Assembly (NCBI GenBank): GCA_020634415.1
Contig: JACKBT010000004.1
Span: 62,001-126,000 of the forward strand
DNA from: Ardenticatenaceae bacterium
GTDB lineage: Bacteria; Chloroflexota; Anaerolineae; Promineifilales; Promineifilaceae
Reading direction: 5' to 3'
Length of the DNA stretch: 64,000 nucleotides
Notes under the pieces: model-generated
The model's input: only the letters and a program-made list of their open reading frames with translations
Told to the model about the DNA's origin: nothing
The model's database searches: none
Shown: piece after piece, positions 54,260 to 61,517 of the stretch
How the letters are laid out: every line of letters starts with the position of its first letter
Position numbering within the stretch: position 1 is the first letter of the stretch
Made by a program: the position numbers and the translations under genes

Positions 54260-54423
54260 GGAGATTAGAGACTAGAGACTGGAGACTGGTCAATCTCTAG
54301 TCTCTAGCAGTTTGTCGGAGAACCCCAATTTGTAGCCGCGAAATCCCTTTCGCGCTCGGGGAACGCGGTAAGGATACCGCGCCTACGACAACTTTTCCGA
54401 CAGCCTGCTAGTCTCCAATCTCC
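54260..54423. repeat. Heptad hairpin (type F, copy 6) interrupted by an E element
   Basis: Left arm GGAGATT-AGAGACT-AGAGACT-GGAGACT, loop GGTC, right arm AATCTCT-AGTCTCT-[insert]-AGTCTCC-AATCTCC. Removing 54308-54407 and one copy of CTAG restores a perfect 4+4 heptad array, which proves insertion. Confidence 0.85.
54308..54407. mobile_element. 100-bp E element, copy 1, inserted at CTAG
   Basis: Terminal inverted repeats CAGTTTGTCGGA and TCCGACAGCCTG (10 of 12 match), flanked on both sides by CTAG (54304-54307, 54408-54411). It has an internal GTAG...CTAC hairpin core related to 44085-44151. No coding content. The reconstructed empty site is intact, so CTAG is a 4-bp target duplication. Confidence 0.8.
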
Positions 54424-54498
54424 TTTTCAGAATGTCAATTCGTGACCGCGTTGAGTATAGAAGCTGAATTTCTTAGAAGAAGTTGAGCTTCTTTTGTG

Positions 54499-54589
54499 GT
54501 AACTACTTAGCCCCTCTGGAGCGATCCTCCGGGAGGTTCGTCCCAGAGGTAACATCTCGTTTGAAACCTCCCGGAGGGTTAGTAGTTAC
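54499..54589. mobile_element. 91-bp miniature inverted-repeat element, subfamily A, copy 1
   Basis: Ends GTAACTACTTAG and TTAGTAGTTAC, internal CCTCCGGGAGG and CCTCCCGGAGG palindromes. Flanked by identical CTTTTGTG (54491-54498 and 54590-54597). It is the inverted near-identical copy of 57458-57548; the two flank the GT39-like gene. Confidence 0.9.
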
Positions 54590-54808
54590 CTTTTGTGAAA
54601 GGTTGTAGCCGTAAACGGCCGTCTAAGTATAGGCCATCTTCCCAGAGAGGGGTAATTATCGGGGCTGAGAGAGCATGGCAACGTTTGGGGGGGCAAACCC
54701 CCTCCCCTTTTGGGGTTGAAGAAAATAATTTGGTTATTCTGGAGACTACAACGGATTTAGAAATAAACGGATTGGGGTCTTGGGGAATTCATGGGGTTGA
54801 CACCCCAT

Positions 54809-54836
54809 GTAGGGTCGAGGCACGCCTCGACCCTAC
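54809..54836. repeat. Perfect palindromic hairpin GTAGGGTCGAGGC...
   Basis: GTAGGGTCGAGGC pairs perfectly with GCCTCGACCCTAC around AC. Palindromes of this sequence are widespread in bacterial spacers; only one copy is in this window. Confidence 0.65.
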
Positions 54837-54900
54837 TTCCAGTACCGAACTAAATTTGTAACTTACAATTGGAGGAGGTCAGGCGGGGGCCAAAGCAGTG

Positions 54901-54998
54901 TCAGTAGATCGAAACAGAGCACGAGTGTGTTGTGGGGCGATTTTGTAAATCGTCTGAGCGATTTGCAAAATCGCTCTACAAGGATTTCGATCTACTGA
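54901..54998. repeat. Type D double hairpin (copy 2) inside a larger perfect hairpin
   Basis: Outer arms TCAGTAGATCGAAA (54901-54914) and TTTCGATCTACTGA (54985-54998), perfect over 14 bp. The inner core 54932-54979 is the 48-bp type D element in inverted orientation to 11265-11312. Confidence 0.75.
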
Positions 54999-55103
54999 GT
55001 TTGGCATGGTTTGTGGCTGTATGGGTGTACGAACAAGTTGTCACACAGGACTGGCAGTCCTGAATTTATACTGAACACGAGCATAAAGTTACATTACGCT
55101 AAA

Positions 55104-55158
55104 GGAGATTGGAGACTAGAGACTAGAGACTGACCAGTCTCCAATCTCTAGGCTCTAG
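55104..55158. repeat. Heptad hairpin (type F, copy 7)
   Basis: GGAGATT-GGAGACT-AGAGACT-AGAGACT, loop GACC, AGTCTCC-AATCTCT-AGGCTCT. The right arm runs into the CTAG that borders the second E element. Confidence 0.8.
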
Positions 55159-55259
55159 CAGTTTGTCGGAGAACCCCAACTTGTAGCCGCGAAATCCCTT
55201 TCGCGCCTCTGGGAACGCGGTAAGGATACCGCGGCTACGGCCACTTTTCCGACAGCCTG
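55159..55259. mobile_element. 101-bp E element, copy 2
   Basis: Nearly identical to 54308-54407 (CAGTTTGTCGGAG start, CCGACAGCCTG end), again bordered by CTAG on both sides (55155-55158 and 55260-55263) and again next to a heptad hairpin. Differences are confined to the inner core. Confidence 0.8.
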
Positions 55260-55261
55260 CT

Positions 55262-55294
55262 AGACTGGCGCAGTTTTTAAAACTGCGCCAGTCT
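55262..55294. repeat. Perfect 15-bp stem hairpin (type C, copy 2)
   Basis: Arms AGACTGGCGCAGTTT and AAACTGCGCCAGTCT around TTA, followed by TTCGAG as in copy 1 at 18381-18413. The A/T to C/G differences between copies are matched on the opposite arm. Confidence 0.75.
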
Positions 55295-55342
55295 TTCGAG
55301 TCCATACACAAAAAATAAGTGCACCTCCCTATGTCCTCAGGC

Positions 55343-55370
55343 TTGACAGTCGGGCAAACTCTTTTAATAC
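55343..55370 (+). promoter_or_regulatory. Possible promoter of the GT39-like gene
   Basis: TTGACA (55343-55348) with TAATAC (55365-55370) at 16 bp, or TTTAAT (55363-55368) at a short 14 bp. The -35 box is perfect; the -10 box is ambiguous. It lies 10 bp before the start codon region, so the leader would be very short. Confidence 0.35.
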
Positions 55371-55380
55371 TTGGGGTTCT

Positions 55381-57423
55381 ATGAAACGAACCTTGTTTGT
55401 GGCACTTATTGGGGCGGAACTGCTGATTATGGCGGTGGTGGGGCAGGCTTCTTTGCAGGATGAGCAGTCTGTGGGGCGTGGGTTGTGGCTGTTGGCGGCG
55501 GCGGTGCTGTTGTTTGGCCTGCTGCTGGCCTGGCAGGGTGAGGCGATGCGGCCTAAGTGGCTGACGGCGGTGGCCCTGCCGCCGGGCCGGCCGCTGGTTG
55601 ATCTGTCGCCGCGTTATCGGTTGGGGTTAACGGCCGTTACCCTCATTGCCGCCCTCAATACCTTCTTTGGCCTGGGTCGAAATCAGTTCACACCGCTCGG
55701 CTTTACGGCCTGGATAGTGACTATTGTTTGCTTTGTGCTGGCGTTTGCCGAAAAACCGACGTGGCGTTTCCAGTGGCGGCCAGAATATTGGCTGCTGCTG
55801 CTCATTTTGCTGATTGGCTTTTTTTACCGCTTTTATCGGCTTAATGGGGTGCCGGTGGAGTTTGGCAGTGACCAGATTGAGAAGCTGTTGGATGTGTATG
55901 ATGTATTGTCGGGGCAACGGCCGTTGTTCTTTCCGCGCAACACGGGCCGGGAGATGGTGCAGTTTTATTGGACGGCTTTTCTCATTCGCTTCACGCCGTT
56001 GGAACTTAGTTTTACTGCTTTGAAGGTGGGTACGGGTATTTTTAGTGTGTGGACGTTGGGTTGGGTGTATCTGTTGGGTAAGGAGTTATACGGCCGTTGG
56101 GTGGGGCTGCTGGCGGAGCTGTTTATGGCGATGTCCCACTGGCACATTGCTATTACGCGCATTGGCCTGCGGTTTGTGTTTACGGGGGCTTTCTTTACGC
56201 CCACGCTTTACTTTCTCATCCGCGCTTACCGCTATAACCGCCGCAATGATTGGCTGGCGGCGGGGGCTTTTCTGGGTTTGGGCCTGCACACCTATATTCC
56301 GATGCGGATGGTGCCGGTGGTACTGGTGGTGTTAACGGCCGTTAAACTCCTCTTCGACTTTTGGCAAAAATACCGCCCGCAAACGCCGCCGCCCTTTGCC
56401 GAAAGCACAGCTCTTTCCTGGCGCTTCTGGTGGAATGCCCTTCTGGGCGGCTTTACTTCCCTGGTTTTCTTTCTGCCACTGCTGCGTTATATGGCCGATT
56501 TCCCCGAAATGTTCTGGTATCGGGCCAGCAGCCGCCTTACCAATGGCGAGAGTCTTAATTATGGGCAAATCTTCTGGGACAATACCAAACGCGCCTGGCT
56601 GATGTTTAACTATCGCGGGGATAGTGTGTATGCCAACAATCTGCCCCACTCGCCGATGCTGGATGATGTGACGGCGGCGTTGTTCTTGCTGGGGCTGGTT
56701 TATTTGCTGTGGCAGTTGGTGCGCTACCGAGATCGCCGCTCGCTTTATCTGTTCTTCTCGATAGCCATTATGCTGCTGCCTTCGATTTTGAGTTTTACGT
56801 TTACGGGGGAGAATCCCAGTGCGGTGCGGACGGGTGGGGCGATTCCGGTGGTGATGGTAACGGCCGTTCTTCCCCTCTACGCTGTGTGGCATTACAGCCT
56901 CAACCTAACTTCCTCCCAGTTCCCCCTACTGCCTCTGGTGAAGCTCAGGGAGACTCAGGGAAACTTGTCTGCGCGTGTGGGTAGGGTGGTGGTAACGGCC
57001 GTTATCGCCAGCCTCATCACCGCCGCTCTCCTTGCCAACTACAACTGGTACTTTGTCCAATACGACCAAAATTACCGCAGCACTGCCCTCAACCACAGCG
57101 AACTGGCCGACGTGGCCCACGATTTCATCCAGCGGGGCGGCACCCTGGAAAACGTCTACCACGTGGCCTACCCCTATTGGACAGACACCCGCGCCATCGC
57201 CATCCTCAACGGCCAGCCCTACTGGAACCAGGCCGTCCACAACCTGGAAGACCTGGCCCAGCTTACCAATCCCCGTGTGCCCCAACTCTTCCTCATCAAC
57301 CTGGAAGACACGGAAGCGGTGCAACTGCTCACCCGCGCCCTGCCCCAGGGCGAACTGCGCCGCTACCATTCTGCCTGGTCGCCGGATAAAGATTTCTTTG
57401 TCTATGAAACAAGGGGGGAGTGA
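55381..57423 (+). CDS. GT39/ArnT-like integral membrane glycosyltransferase
   Basis: 680 residues with about 12 hydrophobic helices and a C-terminal soluble domain of about 110 residues. The first large loop has V-E-F-G-S-D-Q-I, where GT-C enzymes of this type place the catalytic acid, then F-P-R-N-T-G-R-E. Residues G-L-R-F-V-F-T-G-A-F and G-L-H-T-Y-I-P-M-R are typical of bacterial PMT/ArnT relatives. It would transfer a sugar from a lipid carrier on the outer membrane face. Seven ACGGCCGT copies are inside or beside the gene; codon style changes at several. It is bracketed by inverted 91-bp elements. Confidence 0.85.
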   Translation: MKRTLFVALIGAELLIMAVVGQASLQDEQSVGRGLWLLAAAVLLFGLLLAWQGEAMRPKWLTAVALPPGRPLVDLSPRYRLGLTAVTLIAALNTFFGLGRNQFTPLGFTAWIVTIVCFVLAFAEKPTWRFQWRPEYWLLLLILLIGFFYRFYRLNGVPVEFGSDQIEKLLDVYDVLSGQRPLFFPRNTGREMVQFYWTAFLIRFTPLELSFTALKVGTGIFSVWTLGWVYLLGKELYGRWVGLLAELFMAMSHWHIAITRIGLRFVFTGAFFTPTLYFLIRAYRYNRRNDWLAAGAFLGLGLHTYIPMRMVPVVLVVLTAVKLLFDFWQKYRPQTPPPFAESTALSWRFWWNALLGGFTSLVFFLPLLRYMADFPEMFWYRASSRLTNGESLNYGQIFWDNTKRAWLMFNYRGDSVYANNLPHSPMLDDVTAALFLLGLVYLLWQLVRYRDRRSLYLFFSIAIMLLPSILSFTFTGENPSAVRTGGAIPVVMVTAVLPLYAVWHYSLNLTSSQFPLLPLVKLRETQGNLSARVGRVVVTAVIASLITAALLANYNWYFVQYDQNYRSTALNHSELADVAHDFIQRGGTLENVYHVAYPYWTDTRAIAILNGQPYWNQAVHNLEDLAQLTNPRVPQLFLINLEDTEAVQLLTRALPQGELRRYHSAWSPDKDFFVYETRGE

Positions 57424-57457
57424 TGAATGATGAAGCCCCGTTCATCATTCATCATTC

Positions 57458-57548
57458 GTAACTACTAACCCTCCGGGAGGTTTCAAACGAGATGTTACCT
57501 CTGGGACAAACCTCCCGGAGGATCGCTCCAGAGAGGCTAAGTAGTTAC
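57458..57548. mobile_element. 91-bp miniature inverted-repeat element, subfamily A, copy 2
   Basis: Near-identical to 54499-54589 but inverted. Ends GTAACTACTAAC and AAGTAGTTAC; flanked by identical CATCATTC (57450-57457 and 57549-57556). It lies between two convergent genes. Confidence 0.9.
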
Positions 57549-57560
57549 CATCATTCATTC

Positions 57561-58982
57561 CTATCCTGTCTGCGTCGCCAGGAAGTCTAGAATATCAATC
57601 TTCGTCAAAATTCCCTGCACTTCGTCATTCATCACCATGATGACTACATTGCTGTTGCTCAACACGGCCATCAATGTTTCCAGCGGGGTGCCGGGGCGCA
57701 CGACTGGCACATTTTTGTCAATGATGCGCTCAATCGTCTCATCAGGCTTATGCACATGGTTGCTCAGCAGCATGTGGTTGAGCAAATCAATCTCAGTCAC
57801 AACGCCCAGCAGCTTGCTGCCGCTGTCTACCACCGGCATTTGCGAGATGTTGTGCTTCTTGAAGCCGGCGACCACATCGCTCATCAAATCGGTTGGTTTG
57901 GCCGTAATTACCCGCGCATCCGCTTTCTTGGCGTGAATATCGCTGGCGCGATAGTCTACCCAGGTGCGCTCCAGGAAGCCGTTCTCGCGCATCCAGTCAT
58001 CATCAAACACCTTGCTCAGATAACGCGAACCCGAATCGGGCAGGATGATGACCATGACATCATCCTGGCCTAAATTGTGTTCGCGGGCATATTTTAATGC
58101 ACCAGCAACGGCCGATCCGCACGACCCACCACAAAATATGCCTTCTTCCCGCACCAGCCGCCGCGTCATCAAAAAGCTCTCGCGGTCATTCACCTGCACA
58201 ATGGCATCCACCTGGCTCAAATCAGTGGTAGTGGGCAGAAAGTCTTCGCCGATGCCTTCCACTTTGTAGCCTTCGGCTTTGGTGTATTCGCCGCTGCGGT
58301 GCAGTTCATACAAAATCGAGCCGACGGGGTCTACGCCGATGATTTTGACGTGGGGATTTTGCTCATGTAGGTAACGGCCGCAGCCGGAAATGGTGCCGCC
58401 TGTGCCCATGCCGGCCACAAAATGGGTGATGCGCCCTTTGGTTTGCTGCCAGATTTCGGGGCCGGTGGCCTCGTAGTGGGACTGGGGATTGACGGGGTTG
58501 TGGTATTGGTTGGCGAGGATGGCGTTGGGTGTTTCGGCGACGAGCCGGTTGGCGACGGAGTAGTAGCTGCGGGGGTCTTCGGGTTCAACGGCCGTTGGCG
58601 TTACCACCACCCGTGCGCCAAAAGATCGCAGCAGCAAAATCTTCTCTTGTGACATCTTATCGGGCATCACAAAAATGCAGCGATAGCCCTTAATAGCGGC
58701 GGCAATTGCCAGCCCCACACCGGTGTTGCCCGATGTGGCTTCAACAATCGTGCCGCCTGGCTTCAAACGGCCGCTGCGCTCCGCATCCTCAATAATCGTC
58801 ACCCCAATGCGGTCCTTCACCGACCCACCCGGATTAAAAAACTCCACCTTGGCCAGCACCGTGCAAGGCAAATCGCTGGCTACCGAATTCAAACGCACCA
58901 GCGGCGTGTTGCCAATCGTCTCCACAATGCTGTCGTAATAATCCATCTCTGTTTCATCTTCGAGTACAACTTCGTTTTCCAT
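57561..58982 (-). CDS. Cystathionine beta-synthase with C-terminal CBS pair
   Basis: 473 residues from ATG 58982, which follows AGGTGG. The PLP domain has N-P-G-G-S-V-K-D-R with the Schiff-base Lys, S-G-N-T-G and G-T-G-G-T-I-S-G; the C-terminal 120 residues hold two CBS motifs (I-S-Q-M-P-V-V, V-V-I-M-V-M-N-D). It condenses serine and homocysteine to cystathionine, or acts as a cysteine synthase. The heme domain of the animal enzyme is absent. The promoter region is occupied by a miniature element 21 bp upstream of the ATG. Confidence 0.92.
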   Translation of the reverse strand: MENEVVLEDETEMDYYDSIVETIGNTPLVRLNSVASDLPCTVLAKVEFFNPGGSVKDRIGVTIIEDAERSGRLKPGGTIVEATSGNTGVGLAIAAAIKGYRCIFVMPDKMSQEKILLLRSFGARVVVTPTAVEPEDPRSYYSVANRLVAETPNAILANQYHNPVNPQSHYEATGPEIWQQTKGRITHFVAGMGTGGTISGCGRYLHEQNPHVKIIGVDPVGSILYELHRSGEYTKAEGYKVEGIGEDFLPTTTDLSQVDAIVQVNDRESFLMTRRLVREEGIFCGGSCGSAVAGALKYAREHNLGQDDVMVIILPDSGSRYLSKVFDDDWMRENGFLERTWVDYRASDIHAKKADARVITAKPTDLMSDVVAGFKKHNISQMPVVDSGSKLLGVVTEIDLLNHMLLSNHVHKPDETIERIIDKNVPVVRPGTPLETLMAVLSNSNVVIMVMNDEVQGILTKIDILDFLATQTG

Positions 58983-59003
58983 GTAGTCCACCTTTGTTTG
59001 GGA

Positions 59004-59097
59004 GTAACCGTTCACCCTCCCGGAGGTTTTCCCTCGAAAGAGCCTCCGTAAAAGGAGCCTCCGGGAGGATTTTTCGCTCGAGGAACTGAACGATTAC
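59004..59097. mobile_element. 94-bp miniature inverted-repeat element, subfamily B, copy 2
   Basis: Starts GTAACCGTTCA, ends TGAACGATTAC. Flanked by identical GTTTGGGA (58996-59003 and 59098-59105). It differs from copy 3 at one or two positions only, so transposition is recent. It lies in the leader or promoter of the CBS gene. Confidence 0.9.
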
Positions 59098-59118
59098 GTT
59101 TGGGAAATAGTTCTGCGG

Positions 59119-59153
59119 GTCAATTGTCAATGGTCAATCGGCAATTGTCAATA
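59119..59153. repeat. Heptad direct array (GTCAATN)5
   Basis: Five consecutive 7-nt units: GTCAATT, GTCAATG, GTCAATC, GGCAATT, GTCAATA. There is no paired right arm. It resembles the heptanucleotide STRR arrays of filamentous cyanobacteria. Confidence 0.75.
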
Positions 59154-59279
59154 ACCAGCCAAAGGCCGAGTGTGATGACGCCTTTGAACCTAAAGGTCTG
59201 AGCCAAAACAAGTGTGGGCTTTTGGAGACTCGGTAGATCGAAAAATCTTGACGCAAAGGCGCAAAGGCGCAAAGAATTG

Positions 59280-59373
59280 GTAACCGTCCACCCTCCCGGA
59301 GGTTTTCCCTCGAAAGAGCCTCCGTAAAAGGAGCCTCCGGGAGGATTTTTCGCTCGAGGAACTGAACGATTAC
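59280..59373. mobile_element. 94-bp miniature inverted-repeat element, subfamily B, copy 3
   Basis: Almost identical to copy 2. Flanked by identical AAGAATTG (59272-59279 and 59374-59381). It is inserted in the loop of an older octad hairpin (units ACGCAAAG/GCGCAAAG left, CTTTGCGT right). Confidence 0.9.
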
Positions 59374-59457
59374 AAGAATTGAGAGAAAAAGCCTAGAACC
59401 CTTTGCGTTTCTTGCATTCTTCGCGTTCTTTGCGTCAAAATCATCTGTTTTTTGGGC

Positions 59458-59569
59458 ATGGTTCAAATGAGCTTTACAAATTGTAGAACGATTTTGCAAA
59501 TCGTTCTCTGGGCGATTTGCAAAATCGCCCTACAAGTGTCAAGCTAAATTTCTGGGTTTTGAACCATGC
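59458..59569. repeat. Type D double hairpin (copy 3) inside a larger hairpin
   Basis: Outer arms GCATGGTTCAAA (59458-59469) and TTTGAACCATGC (59558-59569). The core 59483-59533 has AACGATTTTGCAAATCGTT and GGCGATTTGCAAAATCGCC. As with copies 1 and 2 the core is nested in a longer stem. Confidence 0.75.
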
Positions 59570-59584
59570 CGTTTTCTGACCACT

Positions 59585-59622
59585 GAGACTGGAGACAAAT
59601 GAGTCTCTAACCCCCCGTCTCT
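59585..59622. repeat. Degenerate heptad hairpin (type F, copy 8)
   Basis: GAGACT-GGAGACA, then GAGTCTCT and CCGTCTC followed by TTTTTAG. The units are partly lost; the T-run could give terminator activity. Confidence 0.5.
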
Positions 59623-59723
59623 TTTTAGACCACAGCGTATTTGTGGACAATGCCTGAGGTTGCAACAAATCCCATTGTGGATAAGATTGACTTTGAATTT
59701 ATGAGTACAAATAACCCATAGTT

Positions 59724-61448
59724 ATGCAATACAACCCTCAAAACCCCCTTATCGTCCAGGGTGATAAAAGCGTCTTGTTAGAGGTTAACAACCCTCTTTA
59801 CCCAGAGGCGCGAGACATATTAGCCCGCTTTGCCGAACTCGAAAAAAGCCCTGAATATATTCATACCTATCGCATCTCCCCGCTTTCTCTCTGGAATGCG
59901 GCTTCATCGGGCTTGAAGGCCGAGAGGATTCTGGAAGGACTGGCCCGATACAGTAAATATCCCCTACCCGGTAATGTTGAGGTAGATATTCGGGAGTACA
60001 TTGAACGATACGGCCGTGTGCAGCTTATCCGCCGCGAGCATGACTTGCTGCTTACCTCCACCGATGTGCCGCTCATCATGGAGTTGATGCGGCAAAAAGA
60101 GCTAAAGCCCTACATCCTCAACCAGGAAGATGAACACACACTGCGCGTAGACCCGGCCCGGCGTGGTCATATCAAACAAGCACTCGTTAATCTGGGGTAT
60201 CCGGCGCAAGATTTGGCCGGTTATGTGGAAGGCGACCATGTGCCCTTTGATTTGCGCCTGGTGACCACCGGTGGCAAACCGTTTGCCCTGCGCCAATATC
60301 AATTGGAATCGGGCGAGGTGTTTTATGCGGGTGGCGCGGCGCATGGCGGTTCGGGGGTGATTGTGCTGCCCTGTGGCGCGGGCAAGACGATTGTGGGCAT
60401 GAGTGTGATGCACCAGATGCAGTGCAGTACGCTTATTCTCACACCGAACACAGTTTCGGTGCGGCAGTGGATTGATGAATTGTTGGATAAGACGACCTTA
60501 ACGGCCGATCAAATTGGTGAATACTCCGGCCAACGGAAAGAAGTCAAACCTGTCACCATCTCCACCTATCAGACCATGACTTACCGCAAACGCGGCAGCA
60601 AAAAGAGTGATCCCTATGAAGAGCAGTTCCCCCACTTCTCGATATTTGACGAACTCAACTGGGGTTTGATTGTGTACGATGAAGTACATTTGCTGCCCGC
60701 GCCCGTGTTCAGCATAACGGCCGATCTGCAAGCCAAACGCCGTCTCGGTCTCACCGCTACCTTGGTGCGTGAAGACGGCCGTGAAGAAGATGTCTTCTCC
60801 CTCATCGGCCCCAAAAAGTACGATGTGCCCTGGAAAGACCTGGAGCGGCAGGGCTGGATCGCCACCGCTGATGTTGTGGAAGTGCGCGTGCCCTTGCCCC
60901 ACGATCTCCGCATCGAATACGCCACAGCCCCCGAACGCAGCAAATATCGCATCGCTGCCGAAAACAAAGACAAATACAAAGTGTTAGATGAACTGCTCGT
61001 CAAACATTATCAAGATCAAGTCCTCATCATTGGCATGTATTTAGACCAACTGGAACGGGTAGCCCGTCGCTACAAAGCCCCGCTCATCACCGGCAAAACC
61101 ACCGTTAAACAGCGCCAGGAACTGTACGATCAGTTCAAAACTGGCGAAATCTCGGTTCTTATTGTTTCCAAAGTGGGCAACTTTGCGGTGGATTTGCCCA
61201 ATGCCAATGTGATGATTCAGATTAGCGGCACGTTTGGCAGCCGTCAGGAGGAGGCGCAGCGATTGGGGCGCATTCTCCGCCCTAAAGAAGAACAGATGGC
61301 GCACTTCTACACCATCGTCACCAAAGATACGGTAGACCAGCAGTATAGTGCTAACCGCCAACTCTTCCTCACCGAACAGGGTTATAGTTACACTATTTTG
61401 TATGAGGATGAAGTGACTGATTATGAGCCAGCAATCCTGACAAAGTAG
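59724..61448 (+). CDS. XPB/ERCC3-type DNA helicase (bacterial)
   Basis: 574 residues. N-terminal damage-recognition-like region (1-190), then SF2 helicase motifs: L-P-C-G-A-G-K-T (I), V-Y-D-E-V-H-L-L (II, DEVH), G-L-T-A-T-L-V-R-E-D (III plus the R-E-D motif special to XPB), and Q-R-L-G-R-I-L-R-P (VI). XPB opens DNA for repair or transcription in eukaryotes and archaea; bacterial forms are unwinding ATPases of less clear role. The next gene carries a domain of the kind associated with XPB and is only 70 bp downstream, suggesting a pair comparable to archaeal XPB-Bax1. Confidence 0.93.
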   Translation: MQYNPQNPLIVQGDKSVLLEVNNPLYPEARDILARFAELEKSPEYIHTYRISPLSLWNAASSGLKAERILEGLARYSKYPLPGNVEVDIREYIERYGRVQLIRREHDLLLTSTDVPLIMELMRQKELKPYILNQEDEHTLRVDPARRGHIKQALVNLGYPAQDLAGYVEGDHVPFDLRLVTTGGKPFALRQYQLESGEVFYAGGAAHGGSGVIVLPCGAGKTIVGMSVMHQMQCSTLILTPNTVSVRQWIDELLDKTTLTADQIGEYSGQRKEVKPVTISTYQTMTYRKRGSKKSDPYEEQFPHFSIFDELNWGLIVYDEVHLLPAPVFSITADLQAKRRLGLTATLVREDGREEDVFSLIGPKKYDVPWKDLERQGWIATADVVEVRVPLPHDLRIEYATAPERSKYRIAAENKDKYKVLDELLVKHYQDQVLIIGMYLDQLERVARRYKAPLITGKTTVKQRQELYDQFKTGEISVLIVSKVGNFAVDLPNANVMIQISGTFGSRQEEAQRLGRILRPKEEQMAHFYTIVTKDTVDQQYSANRQLFLTEQGYSYTILYEDEVTDYEPAILTK

Positions 61449-61506
61449 AGACGGGGACTCTAGAGAGGGGTGACTAAAAATCTCTAGTCTCCACTCTCTA
61501 ATCCCC
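61447..61506. repeat. Heptad hairpin (type F, copy 9, degenerate)
   Basis: Left arm AGAGACGGGGACT.., right arm TCTCTAGTCTCCACTCTC; units partly decayed. It starts at the XPB stop codon and ends 12 bp before the next start, in the middle of a likely operon, so complete termination here is doubtful. Confidence 0.6.
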
Positions 61507-61517
61507 TCATCCTGAAT

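Larger units (their letters stand above)
54244..55380. other. Gene-free repeat cluster, 1.1 kb
   Basis: No convincing gene. In order: heptad hairpin 54260-54423 interrupted by an E element (54308-54407); miniature element A1 (54499-54589); a lone ACGGCCGT in 54613-54622; palindrome GTAGGGTCGAGGC... at 54809-54836; hairpin 54901-54998 with a type D core; heptad hairpin 55104-55158; E element 55159-55259; type C hairpin 55262-55294; and a possible promoter. An 88-codon frame at 54595-54861 is made of repeats and is rejected. Confidence 0.8.
58983..59723. other. Gene-free divergent spacer filled with repeats
   Basis: 741 bp without a gene. Order: miniature element B2, heptad array 59119-59153, an octad hairpin (about 59250-59274 with 59400-59438) whose loop holds miniature element B3, a type D core in a larger hairpin (59458-59569), and a degenerate heptad hairpin 59585-59622. 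Promoters for CBS and XPB must lie among them but cannot be picked out. Confidence 0.75.

Noticed and set aside
54595..54861. 88-codon frame in the repeat cluster
   Set aside because: It is assembled from a miniature-element flank, an ACGGCCGT copy and a palindrome; it has no ribosome site and no family-like features.
54491..57556. GT39-like gene as cargo of a composite transposon between the two inverted 91-bp elements
   Set aside because: Each element has its own perfect 8-bp duplication, different on the two sides, so they inserted independently.
59119..59153. Heptad array as a CRISPR array
   Set aside because: Units are 7 nt without spacers, and no cas genes are in the window.
48851..59373. 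Miniature elements as Rho-independent terminators
   Set aside because: They have GC-rich stems but also target duplications and lie in front of genes (gmhA, CBS) as well as behind them; mobility is the better primary explanation.
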